From Kuafuiihalomonas sp050331295 (GTDB lineage Bacteria; Myxococcota; Kuafuiibacteriia; Kuafuiibacteriales; Kuafuiibacteriaceae): a DNA stretch of 64,000 bases. The translations under genes were made by a program, and so were the position numbers. Positions 7,767-16,958 of this stretch are shown in pieces (within the stretch, counting starts at the first letter, position 1; each line of letters opens with the position of its first letter). The stretch lies in contig JBHJGZ010000006.1 of the NCBI GenBank assembly GCA_050331295.1, positions 434,001 to 498,000 on the forward strand, given 5' to 3'. The notes below the pieces were generated by a model, which searched no databases, had not been told where the DNA came from, and saw only the letters and a program-made list of their open reading frames with translations.

Positions 7767-9359
7767 ATGGACCGGATAAGAGTACTGTGGGCGTCCGCTT
7801 CGCCTTTGATGCGGGCTGCGTTCGTGACCGGCGTCGTGATGGCAGCGGGTTGCGCTCTGTTTCTTCTGTTTGGAGCGGAGCGGGTGGACATGGCCCCAGT
7901 CTTCACTCAACTGGCCCCATCCGATGCACAAGCGATCGTCGAGGAGCTCGAAGGTCGGGACATCCCGTTCCGATTGAGCGGGGATGGAACGGCGGTCTCC
8001 GTCCCTCGTGAAGAAGTGACTCGGCTACGAATGGAGATGGCATCCGCGGGTCTTCCCAGGGGCGGGGGAATCGGATTCGAACTCTTCGACAACAGCAATC
8101 TCATGATGACGGACTTCACCCAGCGCGTGAACTATCGACGGGCTTTGCAGGGTGAGTTGGCGAGAACCGTCGCACAGCTGCCAGAGGTCAGTCATGCTCG
8201 GGTACACTTGGCTCTTCCCGAGAACAGCTTGTTCACTCGGGATCGCACCGAACCATCGGCCTCGGTCTACCTAAAGCTTCTACCAGGTCGGGCCATCTCC
8301 ACGAAGCAAGCGCAAGGAATCGTGCATTTGGTGTCGAGCTCGGTCGAAGGTCTTCCGAGTGGAAGGGTTGCGGTGCTGGACGGAAACGGCCGGCTCCTGG
8401 GACCGGCCCCGGATACCGAGGGCCTCGGCGTCACCTCCCAAGCCCTTGGTATTGCCCAACAGTTCGAGCGTCGTATGGAAAAGCGAATCGTCGACCTGCT
8501 GGAGCCCCTCGCGGGTCACGGACGGGTGGTGGCCCGGGTGAGCGCAGACCTCGATCTGTCCCGTGTGGAGGAAACCGAGGAACAATATGATCCTGACAAC
8601 GCCACGCTCCGTAGCGAACGAAAACTGCAAGAGAACACCACACAACGACGAGACGAACAACGCGGTGTGGCCGGCACTCCCGGGAACCTGCCGGCTCAGC
8701 CCGAGGGTCCGCAGCCAGTTGCCGGAAGTCAGTCCAATTCGGAGCGAACAACCACCGAAAGCGACTATGCCGTCCCGAGAACCGTCAGGAAGGTGAGAAG
8801 ACCACTCGGGGAGGTCAGACGGCTGTCCATTGCGGTGCTGCTGGATACCTCCGAAGAAGCGGACAGCCTCGAACCGGAGCGCACCGAAACCGAGGAAGAC
8901 GACGTCCCGGCCCCTCGAGGTCAGCTTCCATCCCAGGAAGCTCTGGCCAAGATCATCGAAAAGGCGGTGGGGTTCGACGCCGAGCGAGGCGACGAGCTCG
9001 AAGTCATGTTTGCGCCGTTTTCGCGCCCGGGTGAGTTCGAGGCGGGCGGGGACCCATCGAAGGTCGAAAAGACACCGGCCTGGATGCCGATCGGCGCGCT
9101 TCTCATCGCAGCAGCAGGTCTGTTGGGGATCACTGTGCTTCTAGCCGAGCGCAAGCGCCGCCGTACCGCGCAAGCGATCGAGGCCGCCGCGCGCGAGGCG
9201 CAAGAAGAACGCGAACGCCTCGACGGCGACACCCCGCAGCACAAGGGACCGCTCCACCTGAAAGATCAGGTTCGCGACCTCACGGCCAGCAACGTCGGCG
9301 CCACCGTCGAAGTCATGAAACAGTGGCTCAAACCAACCCCCGAGAATCAAGGAGGCTAG
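7767..9359 (+). CDS. fliF: Flagellar MS-ring protein FliF
   Basis: FliF forms the MS ring, the inner-membrane base of the flagellum. The 530 residues show the first membrane segment (about 17-36, AAFVTGVVMAAGCALFLLFG), ring-building motifs including LEGRDIPFRLSGDG and the Yop-type GLPRGGGIGFELFD region. RVHLALPENSLFTRDRTEPS lies near residue 150. A low-complexity periplasmic stretch (about 290-340) precedes the second membrane segment near 445-463 (WMPIGALLIAAAGLLGITVL). The cytoplasmic tail that binds FliG ends the protein (VEVMKQWL). Its length is slightly below the usual 550. FliG starts six bases downstream. Confidence 0.97.
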   Translation: MDRIRVLWASASPLMRAAFVTGVVMAAGCALFLLFGAERVDMAPVFTQLAPSDAQAIVEELEGRDIPFRLSGDGTAVSVPREEVTRLRMEMASAGLPRGGGIGFELFDNSNLMMTDFTQRVNYRRALQGELARTVAQLPEVSHARVHLALPENSLFTRDRTEPSASVYLKLLPGRAISTKQAQGIVHLVSSSVEGLPSGRVAVLDGNGRLLGPAPDTEGLGVTSQALGIAQQFERRMEKRIVDLLEPLAGHGRVVARVSADLDLSRVEETEEQYDPDNATLRSERKLQENTTQRRDEQRGVAGTPGNLPAQPEGPQPVAGSQSNSERTTTESDYAVPRTVRKVRRPLGEVRRLSIAVLLDTSEEADSLEPERTETEEDDVPAPRGQLPSQEALAKIIEKAVGFDAERGDELEVMFAPFSRPGEFEAGGDPSKVEKTPAWMPIGALLIAAAGLLGITVLLAERKRRRTAQAIEAAAREAQEERERLDGDTPQHKGPLHLKDQVRDLTASNVGATVEVMKQWLKPTPENQGG

Positions 9360-9365
9360 CCCTTC

Positions 9366-10355
9366 ATGACCAAATCCACGCTTTCCGGCGCCGAGAAGGC
9401 AGCAGTCGTTTTTCTGCACATGGGGGAAGAGACGGCTTCAGAAGCCTTCAAGAGTCTCACCCGTCGCGAGATCAAGCTCCTCTCCACCGCCGCGAGGTCC
9501 GTTCAGCACCTCAATCAGGAACAAGTCGAGGCGATCCTCAAGGACTTCATTCAAGAGATGGAAAGCGGATATCCGGAGCTTCGAGGTGGACACGAGTTCG
9601 TCACGCTTTTGGCATCCCGCAGCCTGGGTGCGCAAAAGGCGAAGGAATTCTTGGACGACGAGGGCGGCCTGACCGACACGTTGGCCGACGTCGATGCCGA
9701 GACCATCGCAGGTCTCATCCGGAAGGAGCATCCTCAGACAACTGCGCTCATCATGGCCCATCTGCCTCCGGACCGCGGCGCGGAAGTCCTGGTCCTTTTG
9801 CCGGAAGCCGTCCAAGCAGACGTACTGCGCCGTCTGGCGACCTTGGAAAGTGTGAGCCCCGAGGTCGTGGAACTGGTGGAACAAGCCCTCTTGTCCGAGA
9901 TTCAATCGATGGGGAAGGGCGTCGCGAAGAAGGTCGGAGGCATCAACCTGGTGGCCGATATACTCAATCAGGTCGAGAGGACGCGGGAACAGACGTTGAT
10001 GTCGCAGCTCGAGCACACCGATGAGGCACTGGCCGAAGAAGTCCGAGGTCTCATGTTCGTCTTCGACGACCTGGTCAACGTTGACGGGAAGGGCATGCAA
10101 CAACTGATGCAGGAGGTCGATCGCGATACGCTCGTTCTCGCCCTTAAGGCCGTGGACGAGGATTTGCGTGAACACTTCTTCTCCAATCTTTCGAAACGCG
10201 CCCGAGACATGATCATCGAAGACATGGAAAACCGCGGCCCGGTCCGGTTGTCGGAGGTCGAAAGCGCCCAAGCCGACATCGTGAGAATCGCTCTCCAGAT
10301 GCTCGAAAATGGGGACATCGAGATCTCCAAAGGCGGGGAGGACGCATATGTCTGA
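9366..10355 (+). CDS. fliG: Flagellar motor switch protein FliG
   Basis: FliG is the C-ring protein that contacts the stators and generates torque. At 329 residues it has normal length. The N-terminal domain starts LSGAEKAAVVFLHMGEETAS, the middle domain has the EHPQT motif (IRKEHPQTTALIMAHLPPDR), and the C-terminal domain carries the charged torque helix (LALKAVDEDLREHFFSNLSK near residue 260, then RARDMIIEDMENRGPVRLSE). The last codons overlap the fliH start by eight bases. Confidence 0.98.
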   Translation: MTKSTLSGAEKAAVVFLHMGEETASEAFKSLTRREIKLLSTAARSVQHLNQEQVEAILKDFIQEMESGYPELRGGHEFVTLLASRSLGAQKAKEFLDDEGGLTDTLADVDAETIAGLIRKEHPQTTALIMAHLPPDRGAEVLVLLPEAVQADVLRRLATLESVSPEVVELVEQALLSEIQSMGKGVAKKVGGINLVADILNQVERTREQTLMSQLEHTDEALAEEVRGLMFVFDDLVNVDGKGMQQLMQEVDRDTLVLALKAVDEDLREHFFSNLSKRARDMIIEDMENRGPVRLSEVESAQADIVRIALQMLENGDIEISKGGEDAYV

Positions 10356-11058
10356 AATCCCCTGGAGGGTGCCGTTCCGCGCTGCGCGCGCGACGACGGC
10401 TCGGCTCCCGAAGGGTCGACCGGACCCGGCGCGCATCTCACCGGTCGAGTTTCCCAACCTCACGGAGGGTCACTCGCAGGCCGGACCGACGGCAGTCTTC
10501 GAGCCAGCCGCGCGGGATGACGCCCCGGCTTCGTCCCTCGAGGAAGCGGTTCTGGCGGCGAAGGAGCAAGGTCATCGTGAAGGACACGCTGACGCAGAGC
10601 GTGCGTACAAGGCACAAATCGACGACCTCCGAGCCCACATGACCGCGACACTAGAGGCGTTCCGACATGGCCTCACGCAAGCCGAAGCGCGGGCCAATCG
10701 AGACGCCTTGGACCTCGCCCTTCTGCTGGCGGAACATCTGACTCGAAGCCGTCTCCGAACCGATTTCGAAGCCATGGTGATGGCGTTGAAGACGAATGCA
10801 TCGGCTTTGGAGGGATCGGAGCCCATCACCATCATCGCCTCGCCTGAGTCCTCGGCAGTCCTCCAAGACCACATCGAAGAGCTCGAGAAGGAGTTCGAAA
10901 CGGGCGGCATCCACATCGAATCCGACGCATCTTTCGGCTCTGGGGACTTCATGCTCCGGCGAGGGAACACGAATCTCGATCTCCGACTCCAGCAGCGTCT
11001 CGAACAACTGAAGAAGGTGCTACTGCGGGCCAGCGGTCTCGAGGTCGAAGGCGGTTGA
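10348..11058 (+). CDS. fliH: Flagellar assembly protein FliH
   Basis: FliH is the peripheral stalk of the export ATPase and inhibits FliI until docking. The 236-residue product has a variable basic N-terminus and a glycine/charged helical stretch (AAKEQGHREGHADAERAYKA). The C-terminal FliH/YscL domain has GGIHIESDASFGSGDFMLRR and a final helical segment (LDLRLQQRLEQLKKVLLRAS). I start it at ATG 10348, which has GGGGAGG about ten bases upstream and overlaps the fliG stop. An in-frame ATG at 10309 lies deeper inside fliG and lacks a binding site. FliI follows after one base. Confidence 0.9.
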   Translation: MSEIPWRVPFRAARATTARLPKGRPDPARISPVEFPNLTEGHSQAGPTAVFEPAARDDAPASSLEEAVLAAKEQGHREGHADAERAYKAQIDDLRAHMTATLEAFRHGLTQAEARANRDALDLALLLAEHLTRSRLRTDFEAMVMALKTNASALEGSEPITIIASPESSAVLQDHIEELEKEFETGGIHIESDASFGSGDFMLRRGNTNLDLRLQQRLEQLKKVLLRASGLEVEGG

Positions 11059-11059
11059 G

Positions 11060-12373
11060 ATGCTGGACCTCGAAGCATGCCGAGCGGCGCTTTCCCAAGA
11101 GCGACCCGCGTTGGGAGGAGCCCTACACAAGGTCAACCAGAGCACCGTGGAGGCTCGACTACCGGGCGCGAGCACCGGAGCGATCTACCGCATTCCGGGG
11201 CGAGAAGGTCGACCGGACCTGATGGCCGAGGTGGTCGGATTTCGGCAATCCGACGCGATCCTCGCTCCTTTCTCGGAGCCTCGCGGAGTGCGTCCCGGCG
11301 ACCCGGTGCTTCCCGAGGGCATGACCGACGAGCAGCTGGTTTCAGATTCCATGCTCGGTCGCGTCTTGGACCCGCTGGGTCGACCGCTGGACGGCCGCCC
11401 GATTCGAGACGGCAACCAGCGGATGAGTCTGTATCGACCGTCTCCGAATCCGATGACTCGGCGGACCATCGATGAGCCCTTGGAAACCGGTGTTTCGGTC
11501 ATCGACGTGATGGCGACGGTGGGCCGAGGCCAGCGAGTAGGTCTGTTCGCCGGAGCGGGCGTGGGAAAGAGTACCCTCCTGGGCATGCTGGCCCGACACT
11601 CCGACGCGGACGTCAACGTGGTCGCGCTCATTGGTGAGCGGGGTCGTGAGGTTCGGTCCTTTATCGAGGACGAGCTCGGCCAAGACGGCCTTCAAAAATC
11701 CGTCGTGGTGGTGGCGACCGGAGATGCGTCACCGATCTTGCGCATTCGCGCCTCGTTTCTCGCCGCAACGCTGGCCGAAACCTTTCGTGATCGAGGCCGC
11801 AGGGTGTTGCTCCTCATGGATTCGTTGACTCGGCTCGCGCACGCCCAGCGCGAAGTCGGCCTTTCCGCCGGTGAACCGCCCACCACTCGCGGCTATCCAC
11901 CCTCGGTCTTTTCGATGCTGCCCCGGCTACTGGAACGAGCCGGAAATTCGGACGCGAACGGATCTCTCACCGCATTCTATACGGTGCTGGTCGATGGCGA
12001 CGATCTCAATGAACCCATCGCGGACGCGGCCCGCTCGGTGCTGGATGGTCACATCGTCTTGTCTCGTCGAATCGCAGAAACGCAGCAGTATCCGGCGGTC
12101 GATATCGGTGCGTCCCTCTCGAGGCTGGCCCAAGAGCTGATCTCCATCGACCATGCGAAGATCGCGGGCTCCGTGCGTCGGATCCTGTCCGGGTTCGAGG
12201 AGGTTCGTGACCTGATCCAAGTCGGAGCCTATCGAGCGGGGACCGACGCGGAGACCGACCGGACGGTGAAACTCCATCCGCTGGTGATGGAATTCTTTCG
12301 ACAAGATCGTCGTCAACGCCGAAGTTTGCGGGACGATCTCACCCGGCTCGAAGCGCTGGTCGGAGCATCCTGA
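11060..12373 (+). CDS. fliI: Flagellum-specific export ATPase FliI
   Basis: FliI is the hexameric ATPase of the flagellar type III export apparatus, related to the F1 beta subunit. The 437 residues contain Walker A GAGVGKST (about 170), the GERGREV motif, LLLMDSLTRLAHAQREVGLS (Walker B and following) and GEPPTTRGYPPSVFSMLPRL, which is diagnostic of the FliI/YscN family. The late VDIGASLSRL segment is also present. The gene is GC-rich (84/120 at 11281-11400). Its stop overlaps the next start (TGATG). Confidence 0.98.
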   Translation: MLDLEACRAALSQERPALGGALHKVNQSTVEARLPGASTGAIYRIPGREGRPDLMAEVVGFRQSDAILAPFSEPRGVRPGDPVLPEGMTDEQLVSDSMLGRVLDPLGRPLDGRPIRDGNQRMSLYRPSPNPMTRRTIDEPLETGVSVIDVMATVGRGQRVGLFAGAGVGKSTLLGMLARHSDADVNVVALIGERGREVRSFIEDELGQDGLQKSVVVVATGDASPILRIRASFLAATLAETFRDRGRRVLLLMDSLTRLAHAQREVGLSAGEPPTTRGYPPSVFSMLPRLLERAGNSDANGSLTAFYTVLVDGDDLNEPIADAARSVLDGHIVLSRRIAETQQYPAVDIGASLSRLAQELISIDHAKIAGSVRRILSGFEEVRDLIQVGAYRAGTDAETDRTVKLHPLVMEFFRQDRRQRRSLRDDLTRLEALVGAS

Positions 12374-12942
12374 TGAAGCGATTCCTCTTGATGTTCGTGT
12401 TGGGGTGCATGCCGAGCCTGGCTCAAGGTGAGACACCTCCCCCCGAAGAAGACGTCCGCACCCAGGCGATCGAGCCCATGGATCCTCCACCGGCCGAGGC
12501 GCAGGTGTCCCTCGCGGAGGCATTGGCCGAGAAGGAGCGAATGCTGAAGCGCAGGGAAGTCGAACTCCAGCAAGCCGCTCTCGACCTCGAAGAAGCCAGA
12601 AGACAGGTCGAAGCCCGCGTGCGGGAACTGGAGGCCAAGCTGAAGGCGTTGCAAGAGATGAGAGAGGATCGCGCAAACCGGCTCGAGGACGAAAAGGTCA
12701 CCCGGCTCTTGCAGCTGATCCGGACCGTGGAAAAGATGGACCCCGAGTCCGCGGCACCCTATCTCGACCGATTCGAGACCGATACAGCGGCGGAAATCCT
12801 GCACGGTATGAACATGCGGAAGGCGGCGACGGTCATTTCCTTCATGAAGCCCTCAAAGGCGGCCATTTTGAGCCGATGGTTTCTCGAGAATGGACATCCT
12901 GCCCCTCCGTACGACCCGAAGCGGGACAGTAAGAAGCGCTGA
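12373..12942 (+). CDS. MotE-like (MgtE N-domain-like) flagellar chaperone in the fliJ position
   Basis: The 189-residue product has a signal peptide (MKRFLLMFVLGCMPSLAQGE) and an acidic linker. A long coiled coil follows (about 52-105, AEKERMLKRREVELQQAALD onward), then a C-terminal four-helix MgtE_N-like domain (EKMDPESAAPYLDRFETDTA, then EILHGMNMRKAATVISFMKP). This architecture matches MotE, a periplasmic chaperone for the stator-associated protein MotC. The slot between fliI and fliK is normally occupied by the cytoplasmic coiled-coil protein FliJ. The signal peptide and MgtE-like domain argue against FliJ. Operon context supports a flagellar role; the exact partner here is unknown. Confidence 0.75.
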   Translation: MKRFLLMFVLGCMPSLAQGETPPPEEDVRTQAIEPMDPPPAEAQVSLAEALAEKERMLKRREVELQQAALDLEEARRQVEARVRELEAKLKALQEMREDRANRLEDEKVTRLLQLIRTVEKMDPESAAPYLDRFETDTAAEILHGMNMRKAATVISFMKPSKAAILSRWFLENGHPAPPYDPKRDSKKR

Positions 12943-13981
12943 CGTCCACGATGGGCCGCGCACTCGTCCCAACGAGGGACGACGCTCTACCGGCGAGGAG
13001 GAGACGTTCGAAAGTGCCTTGGTCCATGTGCTGACGCCGCGTTCGCCGAGGATTTCACCTCGACCGTCCAAGAGTGGACCCGCGTCCCCACGACCGGAGC
13101 GGCCGGAGGGGAGGCAAGCATCGACCACCGAAGATGCGAGATCGCGGGACGCGCTGCAGCCTCGCCGAAACTCCGCGTTTGGCGGGTTCCTCGTCACGAT
13201 CGACGGTTCAATCGCGAATTCCCCGGAATCGTCGGAGGGCGCGGACCCGGTTCGCCGCCTCCCGGTGACGTGGCTCCGCGTCGTCGCCGAGCCCGAAACG
13301 ACCGCATCCCTGAACGAGCGGGCGCGAAGCGTGCTGCAGCTTTCGGAGTACGTTCGACTTCACCGAACGCCGCCCGCGACTGAATCGCTTCCGATACACC
13401 ACGGAAACGAAGCCACGTCCCAAGAATCCGGAGGGGATCCGTTGACCTCGCCCGACGTCGCGTTCGACGCGGACCTCTTCGACCTCTCCTCCGACCTGAA
13501 CCGCCAAGGCTCCGAAGGGCGTCGCTTCCGCTTCACTGACCCGACCTCATCCGCCCAAACCACGCTGGAGAGCGCTTTCGAGATGCCGGAGCTTTCGACT
13601 CGCGCGATGGTCGATGCGTCGACCCGGGCTGCCGGCGCTTCGGAGGGGGTCATATCAGAAACCCGCCTCAGCCAAGCGGCACAGAGACTGGTGGCGGAGG
13701 CGCGAGAAAAGGCGCTTCAATCCCGCGAATCCAGGCTGCCCTTGAACCTCAATCTCGAGGAGTCCGCCATCCCAATGCGGCTGCGCTTCACCCCTCGCGC
13801 CGACGGACGCCATGACGTTGCCTTCGTCGTGGCCTCGTATCGCGACCACCTGGAGCTCAAGAAGCGACTCCCGGAAATTCAGCGGGTGCTGACTGAACTT
13901 CCCCTCGACCTGACCGATGTCCAGATCGAGGTCCGGACACCGGTCGATCGACCTCACACTCGGAGAAAAGGCTCGAGATGA
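12890..13981 (+). CDS. fliK: Flagellar hook-length control protein FliK
   Basis: FliK is the secreted ruler that ends hook growth. The 363-residue product has a long, disordered, charged and proline-rich N-terminal part. A compact C-terminal Flg_hook domain (about 270-350) follows, with LPLNLNLEESAIPMRLRFTP and YRDHLELKKRLPEIQRVL, the usual core near LNLNPxxLGxVxVxL. The start is uncertain: the ATG at 12890 lies 53 bases inside the motE-like gene without a good binding site, and the next plausible in-frame start is a GTG near 13029. The last codon overlaps flgD (ATGA). Confidence 0.85.
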   Translation: MDILPLRTTRSGTVRSADVHDGPRTRPNEGRRSTGEEETFESALVHVLTPRSPRISPRPSKSGPASPRPERPEGRQASTTEDARSRDALQPRRNSAFGGFLVTIDGSIANSPESSEGADPVRRLPVTWLRVVAEPETTASLNERARSVLQLSEYVRLHRTPPATESLPIHHGNEATSQESGGDPLTSPDVAFDADLFDLSSDLNRQGSEGRRFRFTDPTSSAQTTLESAFEMPELSTRAMVDASTRAAGASEGVISETRLSQAAQRLVAEAREKALQSRESRLPLNLNLEESAIPMRLRFTPRADGRHDVAFVVASYRDHLELKKRLPEIQRVLTELPLDLTDVQIEVRTPVDRPHTRRKGSR

Positions 13982-14628
13982 ACATCGGCGGAATCAACAA
14001 TGCCACGGCGCCGGCAACCCAGACGACCGGCAGCAATGCGCAAGTCAGCCAAGAGGAATTTCTGCAGCTCTTCTTGCAGCAACTTCAGAATCAGGATCCC
14101 TTGAACCCGATGCAAGGTGAGGAGTTCCTGGCCCAATTGGCAACGTTCTCTCAGCTCGAACAGCTCACCTTGATCAACAATGGAATCGACAATCTATCTT
14201 TCGGCCAAGCGGCTATCGTGTCTGGACAGACCGTCGGAATGATCGGGAAAGACGTCGTCTACGAAGGAAACGAAACCCAGCTGAAGGAAGATTCTGCCGT
14301 CCTCCGATTCGACCTTCCAACCGACGTGCAATCGGCGGTGGTCGAGATCAAGGATTCGAATGACATCGTCGTCCGAAGATACGACCTCGAGGACTTGACC
14401 CCCGGCGAGCGCGTCGAAACCTGGAATGGTCGGAGCGACTCCGGGGGGACGCTTCCCGAGGGAACCTATCGATTCTCGGTGGTGGCCACCGATGCCGAGG
14501 GCGCACAGCTCTCGGTCCAAACCACCAGTAGCGGGGTCGTCGACGGGGTTACCTATCGAAACGGTGTTCCCGAACTCATCATCGGTGATGTTCGACGGTC
14601 TCCCTCCAGCGTGCTGGAAATCAAATGA
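13978..14628 (+). CDS. flgD: Flagellar hook assembly scaffold protein FlgD
   Basis: FlgD forms the hook cap under which FlgE polymerises. The 216 residues have the conserved N-terminal motif SQEEFLQLFLQQLQNQDPLN (about 23-42) with the following MQGEEFLAQLATFSQLEQL. An FlgD Ig-like and tudor-like C-terminal half has LTPGERVETWNGRSDSGGTL and PEGTYRFSVVATDAEG. It overlaps fliK by four bases and is followed by flgE after a short spacer, the normal order. Confidence 0.97.
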   Translation: MNIGGINNATAPATQTTGSNAQVSQEEFLQLFLQQLQNQDPLNPMQGEEFLAQLATFSQLEQLTLINNGIDNLSFGQAAIVSGQTVGMIGKDVVYEGNETQLKEDSAVLRFDLPTDVQSAVVEIKDSNDIVVRRYDLEDLTPGERVETWNGRSDSGGTLPEGTYRFSVVATDAEGAQLSVQTTSSGVVDGVTYRNGVPELIIGDVRRSPSSVLEIK

Positions 14629-14638
14629 AGGACATTCT

Positions 14639-15922
14639 ATGGCACTTACCTCATCACTCTACGCCGGACTGAGCTCCCTTTCCGCGAACGGTCGCTCGCT
14701 TCAGGTCACCTCCGACAACATCGCAAATGTGAACACCGTCGGATTTCGAGGTTCTCGAACCCAGTTCGAGGATCTCTTGGCACAATCCGTCGTCGGTGTC
14801 GGAGAACTGGGATCCGGCGTTCGATTATCCGGAATCGAAAGGCTGTTCGAGCAAGGCGCCATCATCGGAACCCAGAGGGCAACCGACCTTGCCATCAACG
14901 GACGCGGATTCTTTGTCTTGCGTAGCGAATCGGATCCCCAAGAACTCATGTTCACGCGGAACGGGCAGTTTTCGGCCGACAACGATGGATTCCTGGAAAC
15001 GGCGACGGGCCTGCGCGTCCAAGGTTACCCAGCGGATGGCAACGGTGGATTTCTGAGCACGCTCGGTGACATCCGTATCGCCGAAGCTAACGTCCCCCCA
15101 CAGGCCACCAGCAGCATCGACCTGAGCATCAACCTCCCGTCGAGCGCTCCGGTGAGTGCCAATCCGTTCAATATCAACGATGTGGATGGCACCACCCAAG
15201 CTTCAACGTCCATCGTCATCTACGACGCGTTGGGCGCTCCGCATCAAGGTATCTTGTACTTCACGAAGTCAGCCCCCAATCAATGGGACTACAACCTGGT
15301 CATCTCGAACGCGGATCTCGGACTCACCCCGACGGAGGACGCGACTGCGGTCGCGACCGGACAACTCGGGTTCACGTCCGATGGGTTGCTGGACACCGAA
15401 GTCGGTGGAAGCTTCACCGTGGACTTTCCCGGAGCAACGACCAACAGCATCACGTTGGACTTTGGTCAAAGCATCACCACCGACGGAGCTTCGACGCCAA
15501 CCGGCAGCAGTCAGTTCGATCGCCCCACCAGCGTCAACCAGCTGAGCCAAGACGGCTTTGCCGCCGGTGAGTTCCAAGCTCTTAGCGTCGGAGAAGACGG
15601 GGTGGTGGAGGCAAGCTTCACGAATGGCCAGACTCGAGCCGTGGCGCGAGTTGCGATGGCCAACTTTGTGAGCCAAGAGGGCCTGCGCCGAGTGGGAGGC
15701 AACATGTTCCAGGAAACCGAAGAGAGCGGCAATGCGCTCATCGGCTTCGCAAACAGCGGAGGACGTGGCGCGATCCTGGGAGCAAGCCTCGAACAAGCGA
15801 ACGTGGACCTTTCCACCGAATTCGTTCGATTGATCAACGACCAGCGCGCGTTTCAGGCCGCGACTCGAACCATCACCACCGCCGACGAGCTGCTGGCCGA
15901 GGTCGTAAACCTGATACGCTGA
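14639..15922 (+). CDS. flgE: Flagellar hook protein FlgE
   Basis: FlgE builds the hook, the universal joint of the flagellum. The ATG at 14639 has AGGA eight bases upstream and gives a 427-residue protein starting MALTSSLYAGLSSLSANG, with the rod/hook motif DNIANVNTVGFRGSRTQFED (about 28-47). The middle holds hook-specific domains (FEQGAIIGTQRATDLAINGR, GFFVLR). The C-terminal motif EFVRLINDQRAFQAATRTIT ends in TADELLAEVVNLIR. This is the last flagellar gene seen on this strand. The stop lies six bases from the convergent ddl stop, with no visible terminator. Confidence 0.97.
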   Translation: MALTSSLYAGLSSLSANGRSLQVTSDNIANVNTVGFRGSRTQFEDLLAQSVVGVGELGSGVRLSGIERLFEQGAIIGTQRATDLAINGRGFFVLRSESDPQELMFTRNGQFSADNDGFLETATGLRVQGYPADGNGGFLSTLGDIRIAEANVPPQATSSIDLSINLPSSAPVSANPFNINDVDGTTQASTSIVIYDALGAPHQGILYFTKSAPNQWDYNLVISNADLGLTPTEDATAVATGQLGFTSDGLLDTEVGGSFTVDFPGATTNSITLDFGQSITTDGASTPTGSSQFDRPTSVNQLSQDGFAAGEFQALSVGEDGVVEASFTNGQTRAVARVAMANFVSQEGLRRVGGNMFQETEESGNALIGFANSGGRGAILGASLEQANVDLSTEFVRLINDQRAFQAATRTITTADELLAEVVNLIR

Positions 15923-15928
15923 TGACCG

Positions 15929-16897
15929 TCACCGAAGGCTCCGGCGGATCCTCCCTCTGGCTCTCGCGACGACGTGACGCGTGAGCTGCTCGAACGTCAT
16001 GCCGGCCGCGGCAGCCGCCTGTGGGAGCAGCGAGGTCTCCGTCATCCCCGGTATCGTGTTCGTCTCCAAAATCCACAGGTCTCGTGTCTGGGCATTCCAC
16101 ATGATGTCGGTGCGACTCATGTCTCGGCACCCCAAGGCTCGGTGAGCAGCCACCGCAAGATGCTGAATTTGGTCCCGAATCTCGTCTGAAACCTCGGCCG
16201 GGGTGATCTCGTCGGTGGCACCAGAGGTATACTTCGCATCGAAATCGAAGAAGGGGTGCCCGTCCCCCGGGATGAGCTCGGTAACCGGAAGTGCGGTCGG
16301 TCCCCGATCCATGTCGAGAACGCCGCACGTAAACTCTCGGCCTCGAGCTCGAGCCTCGACCAACGCGTCCTGCCCTCCCATCTCGGCCAAGGCGTGCCTT
16401 ACTGCATCGTGGGTCTCACACATGTGGACTCCGAAGGACGAACCGTCTCGTGCCGGCTTCACGACCCATTCCGAAGCAAAACAGAGCTCTTCGGCTCGCA
16501 CAACGTCACCTGCCCACACCGGAACGAATGGGGCGGTCGAGAGGCCCAAGGCTTGGTAAACGAGCTTGCTTCGAATCTTGTCCATCGCAAGAGCACTCGC
16601 GGGAAGACCGGAGCCGGTATACGGAATCTCCGCTGTCTCCAGCAGCCCTTGAAGGGTCCCATCCTCGCCGAAAGGCCCATGCAGAGCCAGAAACGCAATC
16701 TCGCAGTCGTGTTTCAGCGCACCGAGTGCCTCGGTGAAGGACCGCGGGGGTCCTCCGTCGATGGCCCATGCACCTTCCTTGCTGACCACGACGGGAAATG
16801 CGTCGTCTTCCAGGACCGATAGAACCTGACGCCCCGACCACATCGAAACCTCGTGCTCGCGACTGGGTCCTCCCATGAACACGGCGATTTTCTTCAT
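15929..16897 (-). CDS. ddl: D-alanine--D-alanine ligase
   Basis: This cytoplasmic ATP-grasp enzyme makes the D-Ala-D-Ala dipeptide for peptidoglycan precursors. From ATG 16897 it has 322 residues. Landmarks are the N-terminal GGPSREHEVSMWSG (8-21), LHGPFGEDGTLQG, the ATP-binding glycine loop ARDGSSFGVH and FFDFDAKYTSG. The C-terminal ETNTIPGMTETSLLPQAA holds Mg-binding and substrate residues. The usual CRGYARVDF segment reads CRDMSRTDIM, a modest divergence. The longer in-frame start at 16987 would run into ffh and adds no family-like sequence. It follows ffh on the same strand by about 60 bases. Confidence 0.93.
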   Translation of the reverse strand: MKKIAVFMGGPSREHEVSMWSGRQVLSVLEDDAFPVVVSKEGAWAIDGGPPRSFTEALGALKHDCEIAFLALHGPFGEDGTLQGLLETAEIPYTGSGLPASALAMDKIRSKLVYQALGLSTAPFVPVWAGDVVRAEELCFASEWVVKPARDGSSFGVHMCETHDAVRHALAEMGGQDALVEARARGREFTCGVLDMDRGPTALPVTELIPGDGHPFFDFDAKYTSGATDEITPAEVSDEIRDQIQHLAVAAHRALGCRDMSRTDIMWNAQTRDLWILETNTIPGMTETSLLPQAAAAAGMTFEQLTRHVVARARGRIRRSLR

Positions 16898-16958
16898 CTG
16901 GTTTCCGACCCTGGCTTCGTGGCGCGCGCCACCTGGAGCGAAGCCCGACCCTGGCGCG

